A stretch of 64,000 nt of DNA from Erythrobacter sp. (GCA_009993605.1 JAACTB010000007.1:62001-126000), one strand, 5' to 3'. Positions 41,550-53,085 are shown, numbered from the stretch's first letter. Translations and numbers: made by a program. The notes: generated by a model from the letters alone, not told the origin.

Positions 41550-41623
41550 GGTAGGGGCGCGCTCTTGTGCGCGCCGCCGACCGGACCTAGTTACACGTCA
41601 CTTGAATCCAGAACGGATATCCG

Positions 41624-41989
41624 ATGTTCTTTTTCCTCACCGTCGTTCAGGCCATCGTCGCCGCTGCCCTCGTGGGTGTCATTCTCATGCAGCGTTCCGA
41701 AGGGGGCGGGCTGGGTATCGGCGGTAGCCCGTCGGGGATGTTGAGCGCGCGCGGCGCGGCGGATTTCCTGACACGCTCGACCAAATGGCTCGCGGTCGTG
41801 TTCGTGGTCCTCTCGATCGCTTTGGCGGCGATCGCGGTCGAAACGACGCAGGGTTCCTCGCTCGAGACGACGCTGGATCGCAACGTCACGCCGATCGAAC
41901 AGCAGGACCCGCTCGGCGGCACGCCGGTCACCGGTCCGAACGAAGCCGCTCCGGCAGCGCCCGCCAACGACGATCCGCTCGCGCAATAA
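41624..41989 (+). CDS. secG: preprotein translocase subunit SecG
   Basis: VVQAIVAAALVGVILMQRSEGGGLGIGGSPSGMLSARGAADFLTRSTKWLAVVFVVLSIALA. Confidence 0.95.
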   Translation: MFFFLTVVQAIVAAALVGVILMQRSEGGGLGIGGSPSGMLSARGAADFLTRSTKWLAVVFVVLSIALAAIAVETTQGSSLETTLDRNVTPIEQQDPLGGTPVTGPNEAAPAAPANDDPLAQ

Positions 41990-42093
41990 GCGAATTCGAT
42001 CGAGATAATTGTGGACGGGCGAGCGTCGGATCGTTCGCTTCGTCCGGTTTACGCTTGCCCCGAATCACGACCGGGGCTTAAGGCCCGGCTCCC

Positions 42094-43728
<1,635 letters not shown>

Positions 43729-44060
43729 ATTTTTCGTCTTTCGCGTGGCGCAGCTAAGCGATTGAATCGAAAAGACGACAGCGCATTCGATCGGCTGCGG
43801 GGCCGGTGCGCGTTCGAAACGCTGTCCGAAAGCCTTTATCTTTTCGCAAGTTTGGGGCACAACGATGCTCGCGATTGGGGGCTGGCGCGATTTTCTTTCA
43901 ATTTGGCCCGCGTTCGCGCAACAAGGTTAAAGGCTTGCCTCGAAACCTGCCGTCTTCTGCGACCCGGACGGCGAATTCCGAGGCTTGGCGGCGCCTGGCG
44001 TCGCGGGGGCAGTGCTTTCGGGCATTGCCCCCTATCGTTTCCGTCCTGTCGATCGGCGTC

Positions 44061-44095
44061 AAAAAGAAAGGGCGGAGCCTCGCGGCCCCGCCCTT
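44061..44095 (-). terminator. Rho-independent terminator of hsp20
   Basis: Minus strand AAGGGCGGGGCC-GCGA-GGCTCCGCCCTTTCTTTTT. Confidence 0.75.
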
Positions 44096-44119
44096 CGTTC
44101 TGTCAAATCGCATTAGCGA

Positions 44120-44611
44120 TCAGGCGACGTCGCGATCCTTGCCGCTCTCGTCGTCTTCGGACTTGTCGCCCTCGACCACTTCGAGCTTGCGAGTGCCGCC
44201 GATCATGACCTTTTTCGGCTTCATCGCGTCGGGCACTTCTCGCACCAGCTCGATCGTCAGCAGACCGTCCGCCAGATCGGCATTCGCCACGCGGACGAAA
44301 TCGGCGAGTTCGAAACGGCGTTCGAAACCGCGATTGGCGATGCCGACATGCAGCATTTCGCCATCGACCGTTTCGTCGCGCTTCTTGCCTTGGATCGTGA
44401 GAAGGTTCTGCTGCGCGGTGATGTCGAGATCGCGCTCGCGGAAGCCCGCCACGGCAAGCGTGATGCGATAGCTGTCCTCATCGCGGCGCTCGATATTGAA
44501 GGGGGGATAATTGTCGCCCGCATTGTTGCGAACTTGGCTTTCGAGCAGGTCGAACAGGCGGTCGAAGCCGACAGTGGTGCGGCGATAGGGGGAAAAATCG
44601 GTACGGTTCAT
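44120..44611 (-). CDS. small heat shock protein (Hsp20/IbpA family)
   Basis: FNIERRDEDSYRITLAVAGFRERDLDITAQQNLLTIQGKKRDE...HVGIANRGFERRFELADFVRVANADLADGLLTIELVREVPDA. Confidence 0.96.
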   Translation of the reverse strand: MNRTDFSPYRRTTVGFDRLFDLLESQVRNNAGDNYPPFNIERRDEDSYRITLAVAGFRERDLDITAQQNLLTIQGKKRDETVDGEMLHVGIANRGFERRFELADFVRVANADLADGLLTIELVREVPDAMKPKKVMIGGTRKLEVVEGDKSEDDESGKDRDVA

Positions 44612-44619
44612 CGAAACAA

Positions 44620-44636
44620 ATCCTCTTGTGAGCGAT
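44620..44636 (-). promoter_or_regulatory. ROSE-like RNA-thermometer hairpin sequestering hsp20 Shine-Dalgarno
   Basis: RNA AUCGCUC-ACAA-GAGGAU: U(U/C)GCU-type motif opposite GAGGA, just upstream of hsp20 AUG. Confidence 0.65.
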
Positions 44637-44716
44637 TTTCATAGTAAGAGTCAGCCCAGATCGGCACTGTCCCCTGACGATGCGCCCCAAGCGCCTTGCG
44701 GCCGCTTCGGACCGTT

Positions 44717-44747
44717 CCAAGATAAGTGCGGCGCAGGGGTGTTCAAG
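44717..44747 (-). promoter_or_regulatory. RpoH (sigma-32) type heat-shock promoter of hsp20
   Basis: Minus strand CTTG-N17-CTTATCTTGG, full match to the alphaproteobacterial consensus CTTG-N17/18-CYTATNTNNG. Confidence 0.8.
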
Positions 44748-44794
44748 AACCCCGAATGCGGAGCCGTTTCGCCCCAACAAAGGATCAATCCATC

Positions 44795-45058
44795 ATGAGC
44801 ACGCCCGAAGTCACCATCTACACCAAATTCGGTTGCGGCTATTGCAGCCGGGCCAAGCGCCTGCTCGATGAAAAGGGCGTCGATTACACCGAACACGACA
44901 TCACCATGGGCGGTCCGAAGCGGGAAGAGATGCTCGAAAGAGCGCCCGGTGCGAGGACAGTTCCGCAAATCTTTATCGGGAGCACGCATGTCGGCGGCTC
45001 TGACGATCTTGCGAGCCTGGAACGGCAGGGCGAGCTGGAAAAGCTGCTTGCCGGATGA
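44795..45058 (+). CDS. grxC: glutaredoxin 3
   Basis: MSTPEVTIYTKFGCGYCSRAKRLLDEKGVDYTEHDI...RTVPQIFIGSTHVGGSDDL. Confidence 0.96.
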   Translation: MSTPEVTIYTKFGCGYCSRAKRLLDEKGVDYTEHDITMGGPKREEMLERAPGARTVPQIFIGSTHVGGSDDLASLERQGELEKLLAG

Positions 45059-45882
45059 GTACGGTGGTCCGCATCGCGCTGTTTCAAGCGAACACCGGGA
45101 TCGATCCCGACAAGAACGCCGAGGCGCTCGACCGTGCTGCCGACCAGGCGGCAGAGGGCGGGGCGATGATGCTCTTCACGCCCGAGATGAGCAATCTGCT
45201 CGACCGGGATCGGGAGCGCGGCGGCCGAAACCTTGCGAGCGAGCGGGACGATCGCGTGCTTGCCGCCATGCGCGAGGCGGCTGCCCGAACCGGGCTCTGG
45301 ATATCGCTCGGTTCCTTTGCTTTCGCCAATGCCGATGGCTCGCGCGCCAACCGGGCGGTCGTCATCGATCCTACAGGGGAGATCAGGACGTCCTACGACA
45401 AGATCCACATGTTCGACGTAGATCTGGCCGATGGCGAAAGCTGGCGGGAATCGAATGTTTACCGCGCGGGGGATCGTTTGGGTCTGGTGGACAATACGCC
45501 AATCGGTCGGCTCGGTTTGTCGATCTGCTACGATGTCCGCTTCCCGGCGCTGTTCGATGCGTTGGGACGGGCACGATGCGATGCGATTGCCATTCCGGCG
45601 GCTTTCACCGCCCCGACAGGGACTGCGCACTGGCACATCCTTCAGCGCGCGCGGGCCATCGAAGCGAGCGCGTTCGTGATCGCTGCGGCCCAGGTCGGCC
45701 AGCATGAAGACGGGCGGCGCACCTATGGCCACAGCCTGGTGGTCGACCCGTGGGGCGAGGTGCTGCTGGATATGGGTGGAGAAAGCGCGGGCGTCGGCTT
45801 TGCGAACCTAGATCTCGCGCGCATCGAGGAGGTAAGGGCCCAAGTGCCGAGCCTTGCCAATCGCCGCGCGATTGTGGAGTAG
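45055..45882 (+). CDS. carbon-nitrogen hydrolase (nitrilase superfamily)
   Basis: FTPEMSN (Glu), SYDKIHMFDVDL (Lys), LGLSICYDVRFP (Cys). Confidence 0.94.
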   Translation: MSTVVRIALFQANTGIDPDKNAEALDRAADQAAEGGAMMLFTPEMSNLLDRDRERGGRNLASERDDRVLAAMREAAARTGLWISLGSFAFANADGSRANRAVVIDPTGEIRTSYDKIHMFDVDLADGESWRESNVYRAGDRLGLVDNTPIGRLGLSICYDVRFPALFDALGRARCDAIAIPAAFTAPTGTAHWHILQRARAIEASAFVIAAAQVGQHEDGRRTYGHSLVVDPWGEVLLDMGGESAGVGFANLDLARIEEVRAQVPSLANRRAIVE

Positions 45883-45889
45883 CGCGCGG

Positions 45890-46384
45890 ATGATCGTGTT
45901 CGACCTTCAATGCGGCAACGGCCATCGGTTCGAAGGGTGGTTCGGATCCTCCTCCGACTTCGCCGATCAGATGGCGCGTAGCTTGCTCGCCTGCCCTACA
46001 TGCGACGATCTCGAGATCGCGAAAGCGCCCATGGCGCCGGCAATCGGTCGCAAAAGCAATTCCGCTCCGCATAATGTCGAAGATCGCCGGAAAGGGGATG
46101 CGACCGATCAGCCAACTAGTCCCGACGTATCGAACCAACCGATACCTGCGGAGCTGAAAGAGGCCTTCAGGAAAATCGCGAAGGCGCAGACGCAGGCCCT
46201 GAAGACGAGTTCCTGGGTCGGTGACAAGTTCGCCGACGAAGCGCGATCGATGCATTATGGCGAAAAGGACGAAAAGCCGATCCACGGCCGCGCCAGCCCC
46301 AAGGAAGCGCGCGACCTTATGGAAGAGGGCGTCACCGTGGCACCGCTGCTCATCCCAATCGCGCCCCCCGACGAACTCAACTGA
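45890..46384 (+). CDS. DUF1178 family protein
   Basis: MIVFDLQCGNGHRFEGWFGSSSDFADQMARSLLACPTC...FADEARSMHYGE. Confidence 0.9.
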   Translation: MIVFDLQCGNGHRFEGWFGSSSDFADQMARSLLACPTCDDLEIAKAPMAPAIGRKSNSAPHNVEDRRKGDATDQPTSPDVSNQPIPAELKEAFRKIAKAQTQALKTSSWVGDKFADEARSMHYGEKDEKPIHGRASPKEARDLMEEGVTVAPLLIPIAPPDELN

Positions 46385-46432
46385 TCGCGCCTCCGATTGC
46401 GCGCCGCGTTAAGCCTGCTAAACGAGGCGCGG

Positions 46433-46509
46433 GCGCCCGTAGCTCAGCAGGATAGAGCACCAGATTCCTAATCTGGGGGCCACAGGTTCGAATCCTGTCG
46501 GGCGCACCA
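46433..46509 (+). tRNA. tRNA-Arg (anticodon CCT), CCA encoded
   Basis: GCGCCCG acceptor pairs CGGGCGC; anticodon arm CCAGA-TTCCTAA-TCTGG; TTCGAAT T-loop; ends ACCA. Confidence 0.95.
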
Positions 46510-46542
46510 TCAGTTCAGTTGCCCAATTCGTGGCCAGGCTGA

Positions 46543-47478
46543 TTAAGCAGCCTGGCCCACATCCTTCCCCAAGGGGATTCTCTCCTTGAAGGTGTGCGTC
46601 ACGTAGGGGAACGGAATTTCGATACCTGCATCGTCCAGCGCGGCCTTGATCGCGCGCACGACCTTGTCCTTGCTTTCCCATCCGGAACGCGGCGTCGAAC
46701 CGGCCCACCACCGGACGAGGAAATCGACCGAACTCGCGTTGAATTCCTGCGCGAAGATATCGAGCGTCTTCTCGCTGTCGACCTCCTCGATACCTTCCAC
46801 TGCCCGGCGGATAACGTCGGCGGCGTGATCGAGATTGGTATCGTAGCTGACACCGACCACGACCTCGTGGCGGCGTTTGACCTCGTCGGTGAGGATTTCG
46901 ACCGGGTTCTTGAACAGCATCGAGTTCGGCACGAGCGTGACCTCGCCCGAGAGTTTGCGAACGTGGGTTTCGCGCAGAGTGATATGCTCGACCTTGCCGA
47001 TGATGCCTTCGCATTCGATGATATCGCCGATCCGCATCTTCTCGCGCAGCATGATGAGCACGCCCGCCATGAAATTCTCGAAGATGTCCTGGAACGCGAA
47101 GCCGATCGCAACCGCGCCGATGCCGAGCCCGGCAAACAGGCTGGCGGGCGTCAGGCCGGGCATGACCACGATCGCCGCGATCATGATGCCGACGATCCAG
47201 ATGACCAGCCGGACGATCGTGTCGATCAGGTTCTTGAGGCTGGGGCGGACGTCGGTCTTGCCGATCAGCAGGTCGGCAATGCGGGCTGCGAAACGTGCCA
47301 CGATCCATGTGACGAGCAGAACCACCAGAGCGATGGCGAGGCCTGGAAGAGCGCGGACGAACCCTTCGCCCATTCCCACCAATTGGTCCTGCAAGGTGGC
47401 GACTGTGTCGACACTCGTTGCGGATGTGGGGTTTGCTGCGGCGTCAGATGCCTGAACCGCCGATTGGCTTGCCTGCAT
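46543..47478 (-). CDS. mscS: small-conductance mechanosensitive channel, MscS family
   Basis: PASLFAGLGIGAVAIGFAFQDIFENFMAGVLIMLREKMRIGDIIE. Confidence 0.95.
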   Translation of the reverse strand: MQASQSAVQASDAAANPTSATSVDTVATLQDQLVGMGEGFVRALPGLAIALVVLLVTWIVARFAARIADLLIGKTDVRPSLKNLIDTIVRLVIWIVGIMIAAIVVMPGLTPASLFAGLGIGAVAIGFAFQDIFENFMAGVLIMLREKMRIGDIIECEGIIGKVEHITLRETHVRKLSGEVTLVPNSMLFKNPVEILTDEVKRRHEVVVGVSYDTNLDHAADVIRRAVEGIEEVDSEKTLDIFAQEFNASSVDFLVRWWAGSTPRSGWESKDKVVRAIKAALDDAGIEIPFPYVTHTFKERIPLGKDVGQAA

Positions 47479-47556
47479 GAATTTTCCCTCGTTTAGGGCG
47501 CATAACGGGCAAAAACCCGCCATGGTTCCGAAACGAGGGAAAGGTGGCTCGCGATG

Positions 47557-48135
47557 TCAGGCCGATTTGGCGGCGTTTTCCTTGCGAGCGATCTCGTGGA
47601 GCCAGTCCGCGTGCTTCGGCGCGGTCTTCGTTTCGCTCCATTCTTCGAGCATGACCGGCGCGACGCGCTTCAGTTCGGCATATTGCTCGTCCGTGCCGAT
47701 ATCGGTCGCCAGTTCGACGCGGTGACCGTTGGGGTCGAAGAAATAGATCGACTTGAAGATGCCGTGATGCGTCGGACCGAGCACGTCGATGCCGAGGCTT
47801 TCGACATGCTCCTTGGCCGCCAGCAATTCCTCTTCGCTCGCAACCTTGAAAGCGAGATGCTGGACCCATTGCGGCGTATTCTCGTCGCGGCCCATATCCT
47901 TCTGGTTGGGCAGTTCGAAGAAGGCGAGGATGTTGCCATTACCCGCGTCGAGGAAGACGTGCATGTAGGGATCGTAATCCCCGGTCGAGGGAACGTGATC
48001 CTCGGCGAAGGCGGTGGTGTAATCCATGCCCAGGACCTTGCCGTACCATTCGACGGTCTCCTTCGCATCCTTGCAGCGATAGGCCGCATGGTGGACGCCG
48101 CCGAGCTTGATGGGGTGGGGGGCTTGATCGATCAT
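47557..48135 (-). CDS. VOC family protein, translationally coupled to hppD
   Basis: [29 protein letters not shown]...[13 protein letters not shown]; overlaps hppD stop. Confidence 0.88.
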   Translation of the reverse strand: MIDQAPHPIKLGGVHHAAYRCKDAKETVEWYGKVLGMDYTTAFAEDHVPSTGDYDPYMHVFLDAGNGNILAFFELPNQKDMGRDENTPQWVQHLAFKVASEEELLAAKEHVESLGIDVLGPTHHGIFKSIYFFDPNGHRVELATDIGTDEQYAELKRVAPVMLEEWSETKTAPKHADWLHEIARKENAAKSA

Positions 48136-49253
48136 TTCGCAGGCTCCGTCTCGATGGTCTTGGCTTCTTCGACGCTGAGCGTACCGCGCTTGATCTGGTC
48201 GCGCTCCATGCTTTCGAACAGGGCCTTGAAATTGCCCTCGCCGAAGCCTTCGTCGCCCTTGCGCTGAATGAATTCGAAGAAGACCGGGCCGACCTGCGCC
48301 TCGGCGAAGATCTGGAGGAGCAGGCGCGGTTGGCCGCCCTCGGTTGTTCCGTCGAGAAGGATGCCGCGCGCCTTCAATTCATCGACCGGCTCGCCGTGAT
48401 CGGGCAGGCGTTCGGGCAGCATCTCGTAATAGGTTTCGGGCGGCGCGGTCATGAAGGGCACGCCGAATTCCTTCAGCTTGTCCCAAGCGGCCACAAGATC
48501 GTCGCAGATGAGGGCGATGTGCTGGATGCCTTCGCCGTTGAATTCCTTCAGGAACTCCTCGATCTGGCCCTTGCCGCCTTCGCCTTCTTCGTTGAGCGGA
48601 ATGCGGATCTTGCCGTCGGGCGCGGTCAGCGCCTTGGAGGTCAGGCCGGTATATTCGCCCTTGATGTCGAAGAAGCGGATCTCGCGGAAGTTGAACAGGG
48701 TCTCGTAATAGTCGGCCCAATATTTCATGCGTCCGTTGTAGACGTTGTGGGTGAGGTGATCGATCACGTCGAACCCGGCTCCTTCGGGGTGGCGTTCCAC
48801 ACCCTCGCGATACTCGAAATCGATATCGTAGATCGAGAGACCCTCACCATCCTCGTTCTCGTAACGGTCGATCAGATAGACGATCGCGCCGCCGATGCCG
48901 CGGATCGCGGGAATGCGCAATTCCATCGGCCCGGTTTCGACCGACACAGGCTCCGCGCCGCGTGCCAGCAATTCCTCATAGGCCTTCGCTGCGTTCTTGA
49001 CGCGGAAGCCCATTCCGCAGGCCGAGGGGCCGTGTTCGCGGGCGAAGAACCAGGCCGCACTCTTCGGTTCGTAATTGATGATCAGATTGATCCGACCCTG
49101 ACGCCACAATTGCACGTCCTTCGAACGGTGGTCGGCGACGTGGTTGAACCCCATCGCTTCGAATACCGGTTCCACCATCCCCTTCTCGGGAGCGCAAAAT
49201 TCGACGAATTCGAAACCGTCGAGGCCGATGGGATTTTCGAAGAGATCGGGCAT
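48132..49253 (-). CDS. hppD: 4-hydroxyphenylpyruvate dioxygenase
   Basis: [23 protein letters not shown]...[36 protein letters not shown]...[13 protein letters not shown]...[29 protein letters not shown]. Confidence 0.96.
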   Translation of the reverse strand: MPDLFENPIGLDGFEFVEFCAPEKGMVEPVFEAMGFNHVADHRSKDVQLWRQGRINLIINYEPKSAAWFFAREHGPSACGMGFRVKNAAKAYEELLARGAEPVSVETGPMELRIPAIRGIGGAIVYLIDRYENEDGEGLSIYDIDFEYREGVERHPEGAGFDVIDHLTHNVYNGRMKYWADYYETLFNFREIRFFDIKGEYTGLTSKALTAPDGKIRIPLNEEGEGGKGQIEEFLKEFNGEGIQHIALICDDLVAAWDKLKEFGVPFMTAPPETYYEMLPERLPDHGEPVDELKARGILLDGTTEGGQPRLLLQIFAEAQVGPVFFEFIQRKGDEGFGEGNFKALFESMERDQIKRGTLSVEEAKTIETEPAK

Positions 49254-49274
49254 GGGAAATCCTCTGTTTGGTTA

Positions 49275-49292
49275 TAGTTTCAATGGAAACTA
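49275..49292. promoter_or_regulatory. operator-like palindrome upstream of hppD
   Basis: Perfect inverted repeat TAGTTTC-AATG-GAAACTA, 21 bp upstream of hppD start. Confidence 0.6.
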
Positions 49293-49411
49293 GTTACCGA
49301 CACGCGCCGAACGTGTCAAGGATGCAACGGATCGGTGCTCGTGCAAGTTCCGCAAGTCTTTCAAGGCACAAGGGGCTTGCGCGCGGCGGGCAAAAGTGAT
49401 TCTGTCGCGAT

Positions 49412-49735
49412 GTGAAACGCAAACGCGCAGTTTTGGGCAAGACTCGCCAGGGCAGGGTGCAATCCTTCGCCCTGCTCGCTCTGTTGCTCATGGGCGGGTT
49501 CGCGATCGCCGGCCCGTCCGGCCTGCTCGCATGGAGCGAAAATCTGCGGCTTCGCGACCAGCGTGAGGCGCAGCTGGCCGAATTGACGGCCGAGCGCGAT
49601 ATGCTGCGCAACAAGGTCGAACTGCTCGACCCTGAAAGCGCCGATCCCGACATGGTCGGCGAGCTGCTGCGCAGCCAGCTGAATGTCGTCCACCCGGACG
49701 AGGTCATGATACGGCTCGAAGATCCGGCCGACTGA
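49412..49735 (+). CDS. ftsB: FtsB/DivIC septum formation initiator family protein
   Basis: GTG start; single TM then coiled coil LRLRDQREAQLAELTAERDMLRNKVELLDPESADPDMVGELLRSQLNVVHPDEVMIRL. Confidence 0.88.
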   Translation: MKRKRAVLGKTRQGRVQSFALLALLLMGGFAIAGPSGLLAWSENLRLRDQREAQLAELTAERDMLRNKVELLDPESADPDMVGELLRSQLNVVHPDEVMIRLEDPAD

Positions 49736-49866
49736 CCAAACTGGTCCGGTTGTGAAGCCCGGCGGTTCCGTAACGTTTTCGTATGCAAACATGGTCCTCG
49801 CCGTTGCGCGCGCGATGAGCCTGTGCCTATAGGCGGGTGAGCGCCGATCCGGCGCACCGATCGATC

Positions 49867-50970
49867 ATGAGAGGGAAGAGCACCTTGGCCAAAGCTCCTG
49901 CAAAAGCGAAGAATTCCGCACCTGCTGCGCAAACAAATCCCGATGCCGAGGACTTCGCGCTCCGCAGCTTGCAGCAGGAGCTGGAGCAGCAGAAACGCTT
50001 CGATGCCTCCGACGAACAGATGCTGCATTTCTACGAGCAGATGCTGCTGATCCGCCGGTTCGAGGAACGTGCCGGGCAGCTCTACGGCCTCGGCCTGATC
50101 GGCGGGTTTTGCCATCTCTATATCGGCCAGGAAGCGGTCGCGATCGGCCTTCAAAGCGCGCTCGACAACGATCGCGACAGCGTCATCACCGGCTATCGCG
50201 ATCATGGCCACATGCTCGCCTACGGGATCGATCCCAAGGTTATCATGGCGGAACTGACCGGACGCCAGGCCGGCATTTCGAAGGGCAAGGGCGGCTCGAT
50301 GCATATGTTCAGCACCGAGCATAAATTCTACGGTGGCCACGGCATCGTCGGCGCGCAGGTCGCGCTGGGTGGCGGGCTCGCTCTCGCGCATCAATATAAC
50401 GAGGATGGCGGCCTGTGCTTAGCCTATTTTGGCGACGGCGCGGCGAACCAGGGTCAGGTCTACGAGACCATGAACATGGCTAGCCTGTGGAACCTGCCAA
50501 TCGTTTTCGTGGTCGAAAACAATCAGTATGCGATGGGCACCGCGGTCAAGCGCAGCTCCGCCGAAACCGAATTCTATCGTCGCGGCACCGCCTTCCGCAT
50601 CCCCGGCATGGACGTAAACGGGATGGACGTGCTCGAGGTGCGCCAGGCGGCGGAAATCGCGTTCAAGCATGTGCGCGATGGCAACGGCCCGGTGCTGATG
50701 GAGTGCAACACCTATCGCTATCGCGGCCATTCCATGTCCGATCCTGCGAAATACAGGACGCGCGAGGAAGTGCAGGATTATCGCGACCACAAGGACCCGA
50801 TCGAAGCGATCAAGAAGCTTCTGATCGAGAAGGGAAAGAGCGAGGACGATCTGAAGGCCATCGACAAAGACATCCGCAAGGTGGTGAGCGAAGCCGCCGA
50901 TTTCGCCGAGAACTCGCCCGAGCCCGATCCGGCCGAACTTTATACCGATGTTCTGGTGGAGGAGTATTGA
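49867..50970 (+). CDS. pdhA: pyruvate dehydrogenase E1 component subunit alpha
   Basis: MLLIRRFEERAGQLYGLGLIGGFCHLYIGQEAVAIG...GKGGSMHMFSTEHKFYGGHGIVGAQV...FGDGAANQGQVYE. Confidence 0.97.
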   Translation: MRGKSTLAKAPAKAKNSAPAAQTNPDAEDFALRSLQQELEQQKRFDASDEQMLHFYEQMLLIRRFEERAGQLYGLGLIGGFCHLYIGQEAVAIGLQSALDNDRDSVITGYRDHGHMLAYGIDPKVIMAELTGRQAGISKGKGGSMHMFSTEHKFYGGHGIVGAQVALGGGLALAHQYNEDGGLCLAYFGDGAANQGQVYETMNMASLWNLPIVFVVENNQYAMGTAVKRSSAETEFYRRGTAFRIPGMDVNGMDVLEVRQAAEIAFKHVRDGNGPVLMECNTYRYRGHSMSDPAKYRTREEVQDYRDHKDPIEAIKKLLIEKGKSEDDLKAIDKDIRKVVSEAADFAENSPEPDPAELYTDVLVEEY

Positions 50971-50973
50971 GCC

Positions 50974-52365
50974 ATGGCGATCGAACTGAAGATGCCCGCT
51001 CTCTCCCCCACAATGGAGGAAGGCACGCTTGCCAAATGGCTCAAGCAGGAAGGTGACGCGATCGAGATCGGCGACATCATCGCCGAGATCGAAACCGACA
51101 AGGCGACGATGGAATTCGAAGCGGTCGACGAAGGCACGCTCGGCAAGATCATGGTCGCGGAAGGGACCGAGGGCGTGAAGGTCGGCGAAGTGATCGCGAT
51201 ACTCGCAGGCGAGGGCGAAGACGCGTCCGACATCGAAGCTCCGACATCCGACGACACGAAGGTTGAAGACACGCCTGGCGAGGGCAAGGATGTCGGCCAG
51301 GACGATGCGGACGGATCGATCACACCGGAAAAACCGAAGTCGGAGCCGAAATCCGATCCCGAAATTCCCGACGGCACCAACATGCTGACGATCAGCGTGC
51401 GCGAAGCCTTGCGTGATGGCATGGCCGAAGAAATGCGCCGTGACGAGCGCGTGTTCGTGATGGGCGAGGAAGTCGCCGAGTATCAGGGCGCCTACAAGGT
51501 CACGCAGGGCTTGCTCGACGAATTCGGGCCCAAGCGCGTGATCGACACGCCGATCACCGAATACGGCTTTGCAGGAATCGGCACCGGCGCTGCGATGGGG
51601 GGGTTGCGCCCGATCGTCGAATTCATGACCTTCAATTTCGCGATGCAGGCGATCGATCACATCGTCAATTCGGCGGCCAAGACGAATTACATGTCGGGCG
51701 GTCAGATGCGCTGTCCGGTCGTTTTCCGTGGACCCAACGGTGCGGCGAGCCGGGTCGGCGCGCAGCACAGTCAAAATTACGGTCCGTGGTATGCCAGCGT
51801 CCCCGGCCTGATCGTGATCGCACCCTATGACAGTTCGGATGCGAAGGGCCTGATGAAGGCCGCGATCCGCAGCGAGGATCCGGTGGTCTTCCTCGAGAAC
51901 GAGCTCGTGTATGGCCGCAGCTTCGAATTGCCGCAGCTGGACGACCATGTCCTGCCGATCGGCAAGGCTCGCATTGTCCGCGAAGGATCGGACGTGACGA
52001 TCGTGAGCTATTCGATCGGTGTCGGCTTCTCGCTCGAAGCGGCGGAAAAGCTCGCCGAAGAGGGGATCGAGGCGGAGGTCATCGATCTGCGCACCTTACG
52101 TCCGCTCGACAAGCAGGCGATCCTCGACAGCCTGGCGAAGACCAATCGCCTGGTTATCGCGGAAGAAGGCTGGCCGACCTGCTCGATCGCCTCGGAAGTG
52201 ACGGCGATCTGCATGGAAGAAGGCTTCGACCATCTCGATGCGCCGGTCCTCAGGGTCTGCAACGAAGACGTGCCGCTGCCCTATGCCGCCAATCTCGAAA
52301 AGCTCGCGCTCATCGATGCGCAGCGCATCGTCGAGGCGGTCAAGAAGGTCTGCTACCGGGACTGA
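50974..52365 (+). CDS. pdhB: pyruvate dehydrogenase E1 component subunit beta with N-terminal lipoyl domain
   Basis: [54 protein letters not shown]...[39 protein letters not shown]. Confidence 0.97.
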   Translation: MAIELKMPALSPTMEEGTLAKWLKQEGDAIEIGDIIAEIETDKATMEFEAVDEGTLGKIMVAEGTEGVKVGEVIAILAGEGEDASDIEAPTSDDTKVEDTPGEGKDVGQDDADGSITPEKPKSEPKSDPEIPDGTNMLTISVREALRDGMAEEMRRDERVFVMGEEVAEYQGAYKVTQGLLDEFGPKRVIDTPITEYGFAGIGTGAAMGGLRPIVEFMTFNFAMQAIDHIVNSAAKTNYMSGGQMRCPVVFRGPNGAASRVGAQHSQNYGPWYASVPGLIVIAPYDSSDAKGLMKAAIRSEDPVVFLENELVYGRSFELPQLDDHVLPIGKARIVREGSDVTIVSYSIGVGFSLEAAEKLAEEGIEAEVIDLRTLRPLDKQAILDSLAKTNRLVIAEEGWPTCSIASEVTAICMEEGFDHLDAPVLRVCNEDVPLPYAANLEKLALIDAQRIVEAVKKVCYRD

Positions 52366-52377
52366 GCTCTGTTGGGC

Positions 52378-53085
52378 TCAGGCGCAGAGATCGATGCTGG
52401 AAGCCGGAACGGCGGGGGCTGGATTGAACACATTGCCGTAGCGAGGATCACGCAGCAGGTCGCCCGTCAGGTCGCGATCATCGCGTACGAACATCGCAGC
52501 GTTCTTGCGTATGGTCTGCCGGGGCACGATCGACGTGAAAACCAGGGGTTTGTATTCGTAGGCGATTTCTACATACATCACGGCGAAATTCTGTTCGGCA
52601 GTCACCCGATTGCTGCTCGGCCCCATACCCGGATAGCTGGTTCCGACCGCGCCGGTCCCCTGCCGCCCGTATTGCGGCGCATATTGGGTCTTGGCGCCGA
52701 AGCAGCGTTGCCAATGGATCCACTGCCCGCCCGTTACATTTCGCTCGAGGCTCGACAAGACGATGCGTCCGTTGGTCCGGATATCGAGGCCACCGGACTG
52801 CAATTGCGCGCCCTGAAAGACTTGGCGTGCGTCGTGTTCGCGAAAGCGAGGGGCCGCGCCCGATACGAATTGCCGAGCCCGAGAGGCGTTGTCGGCGAGC
52901 GAAATGGCAAGCTGGCTGACGCGCATTTGGGTCAGCGCGTAATTGGTCAGCTCAGCGCCGGCCATGGCAAGCACCAGCAGGATCGGAGCGACATAGGCGA
53001 ACTCGACGAGAGCGAGGCCCTTCTGATCGGCGCGTAAGGCCGAGAACCGACGCAGTCGCGCGCATTTGAAAAGACTCAGGGACAT
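52378..53085 (-). CDS. TadE-like pseudopilin family protein
   Basis: ALRADQKGLALVEFAYVAPILLVLAMAGAELTNYALTQMRVSQLAISLAD. Confidence 0.85.
   Translation of the reverse strand: MSLSLFKCARLRRFSALRADQKGLALVEFAYVAPILLVLAMAGAELTNYALTQMRVSQLAISLADNASRARQFVSGAAPRFREHDARQVFQGAQLQSGGLDIRTNGRIVLSSLERNVTGGQWIHWQRCFGAKTQYAPQYGRQGTGAVGTSYPGMGPSSNRVTAEQNFAVMYVEIAYEYKPLVFTSIVPRQTIRKNAAMFVRDDRDLTGDLLRDPRYGNVFNPAPAVPASSIDLCA

Noticed and set aside
49734-49746. GACCA-AAC-TGGTC inverted repeat after ftsB
   Set aside because: Very short arms; expected by chance at this GC content, no T-tract
52362-52381. CTGAGC-N8-GCTCAG inverted repeat at the pdhB stop as a terminator
   Set aside because: Only 6-bp stem and no T-tract on either strand
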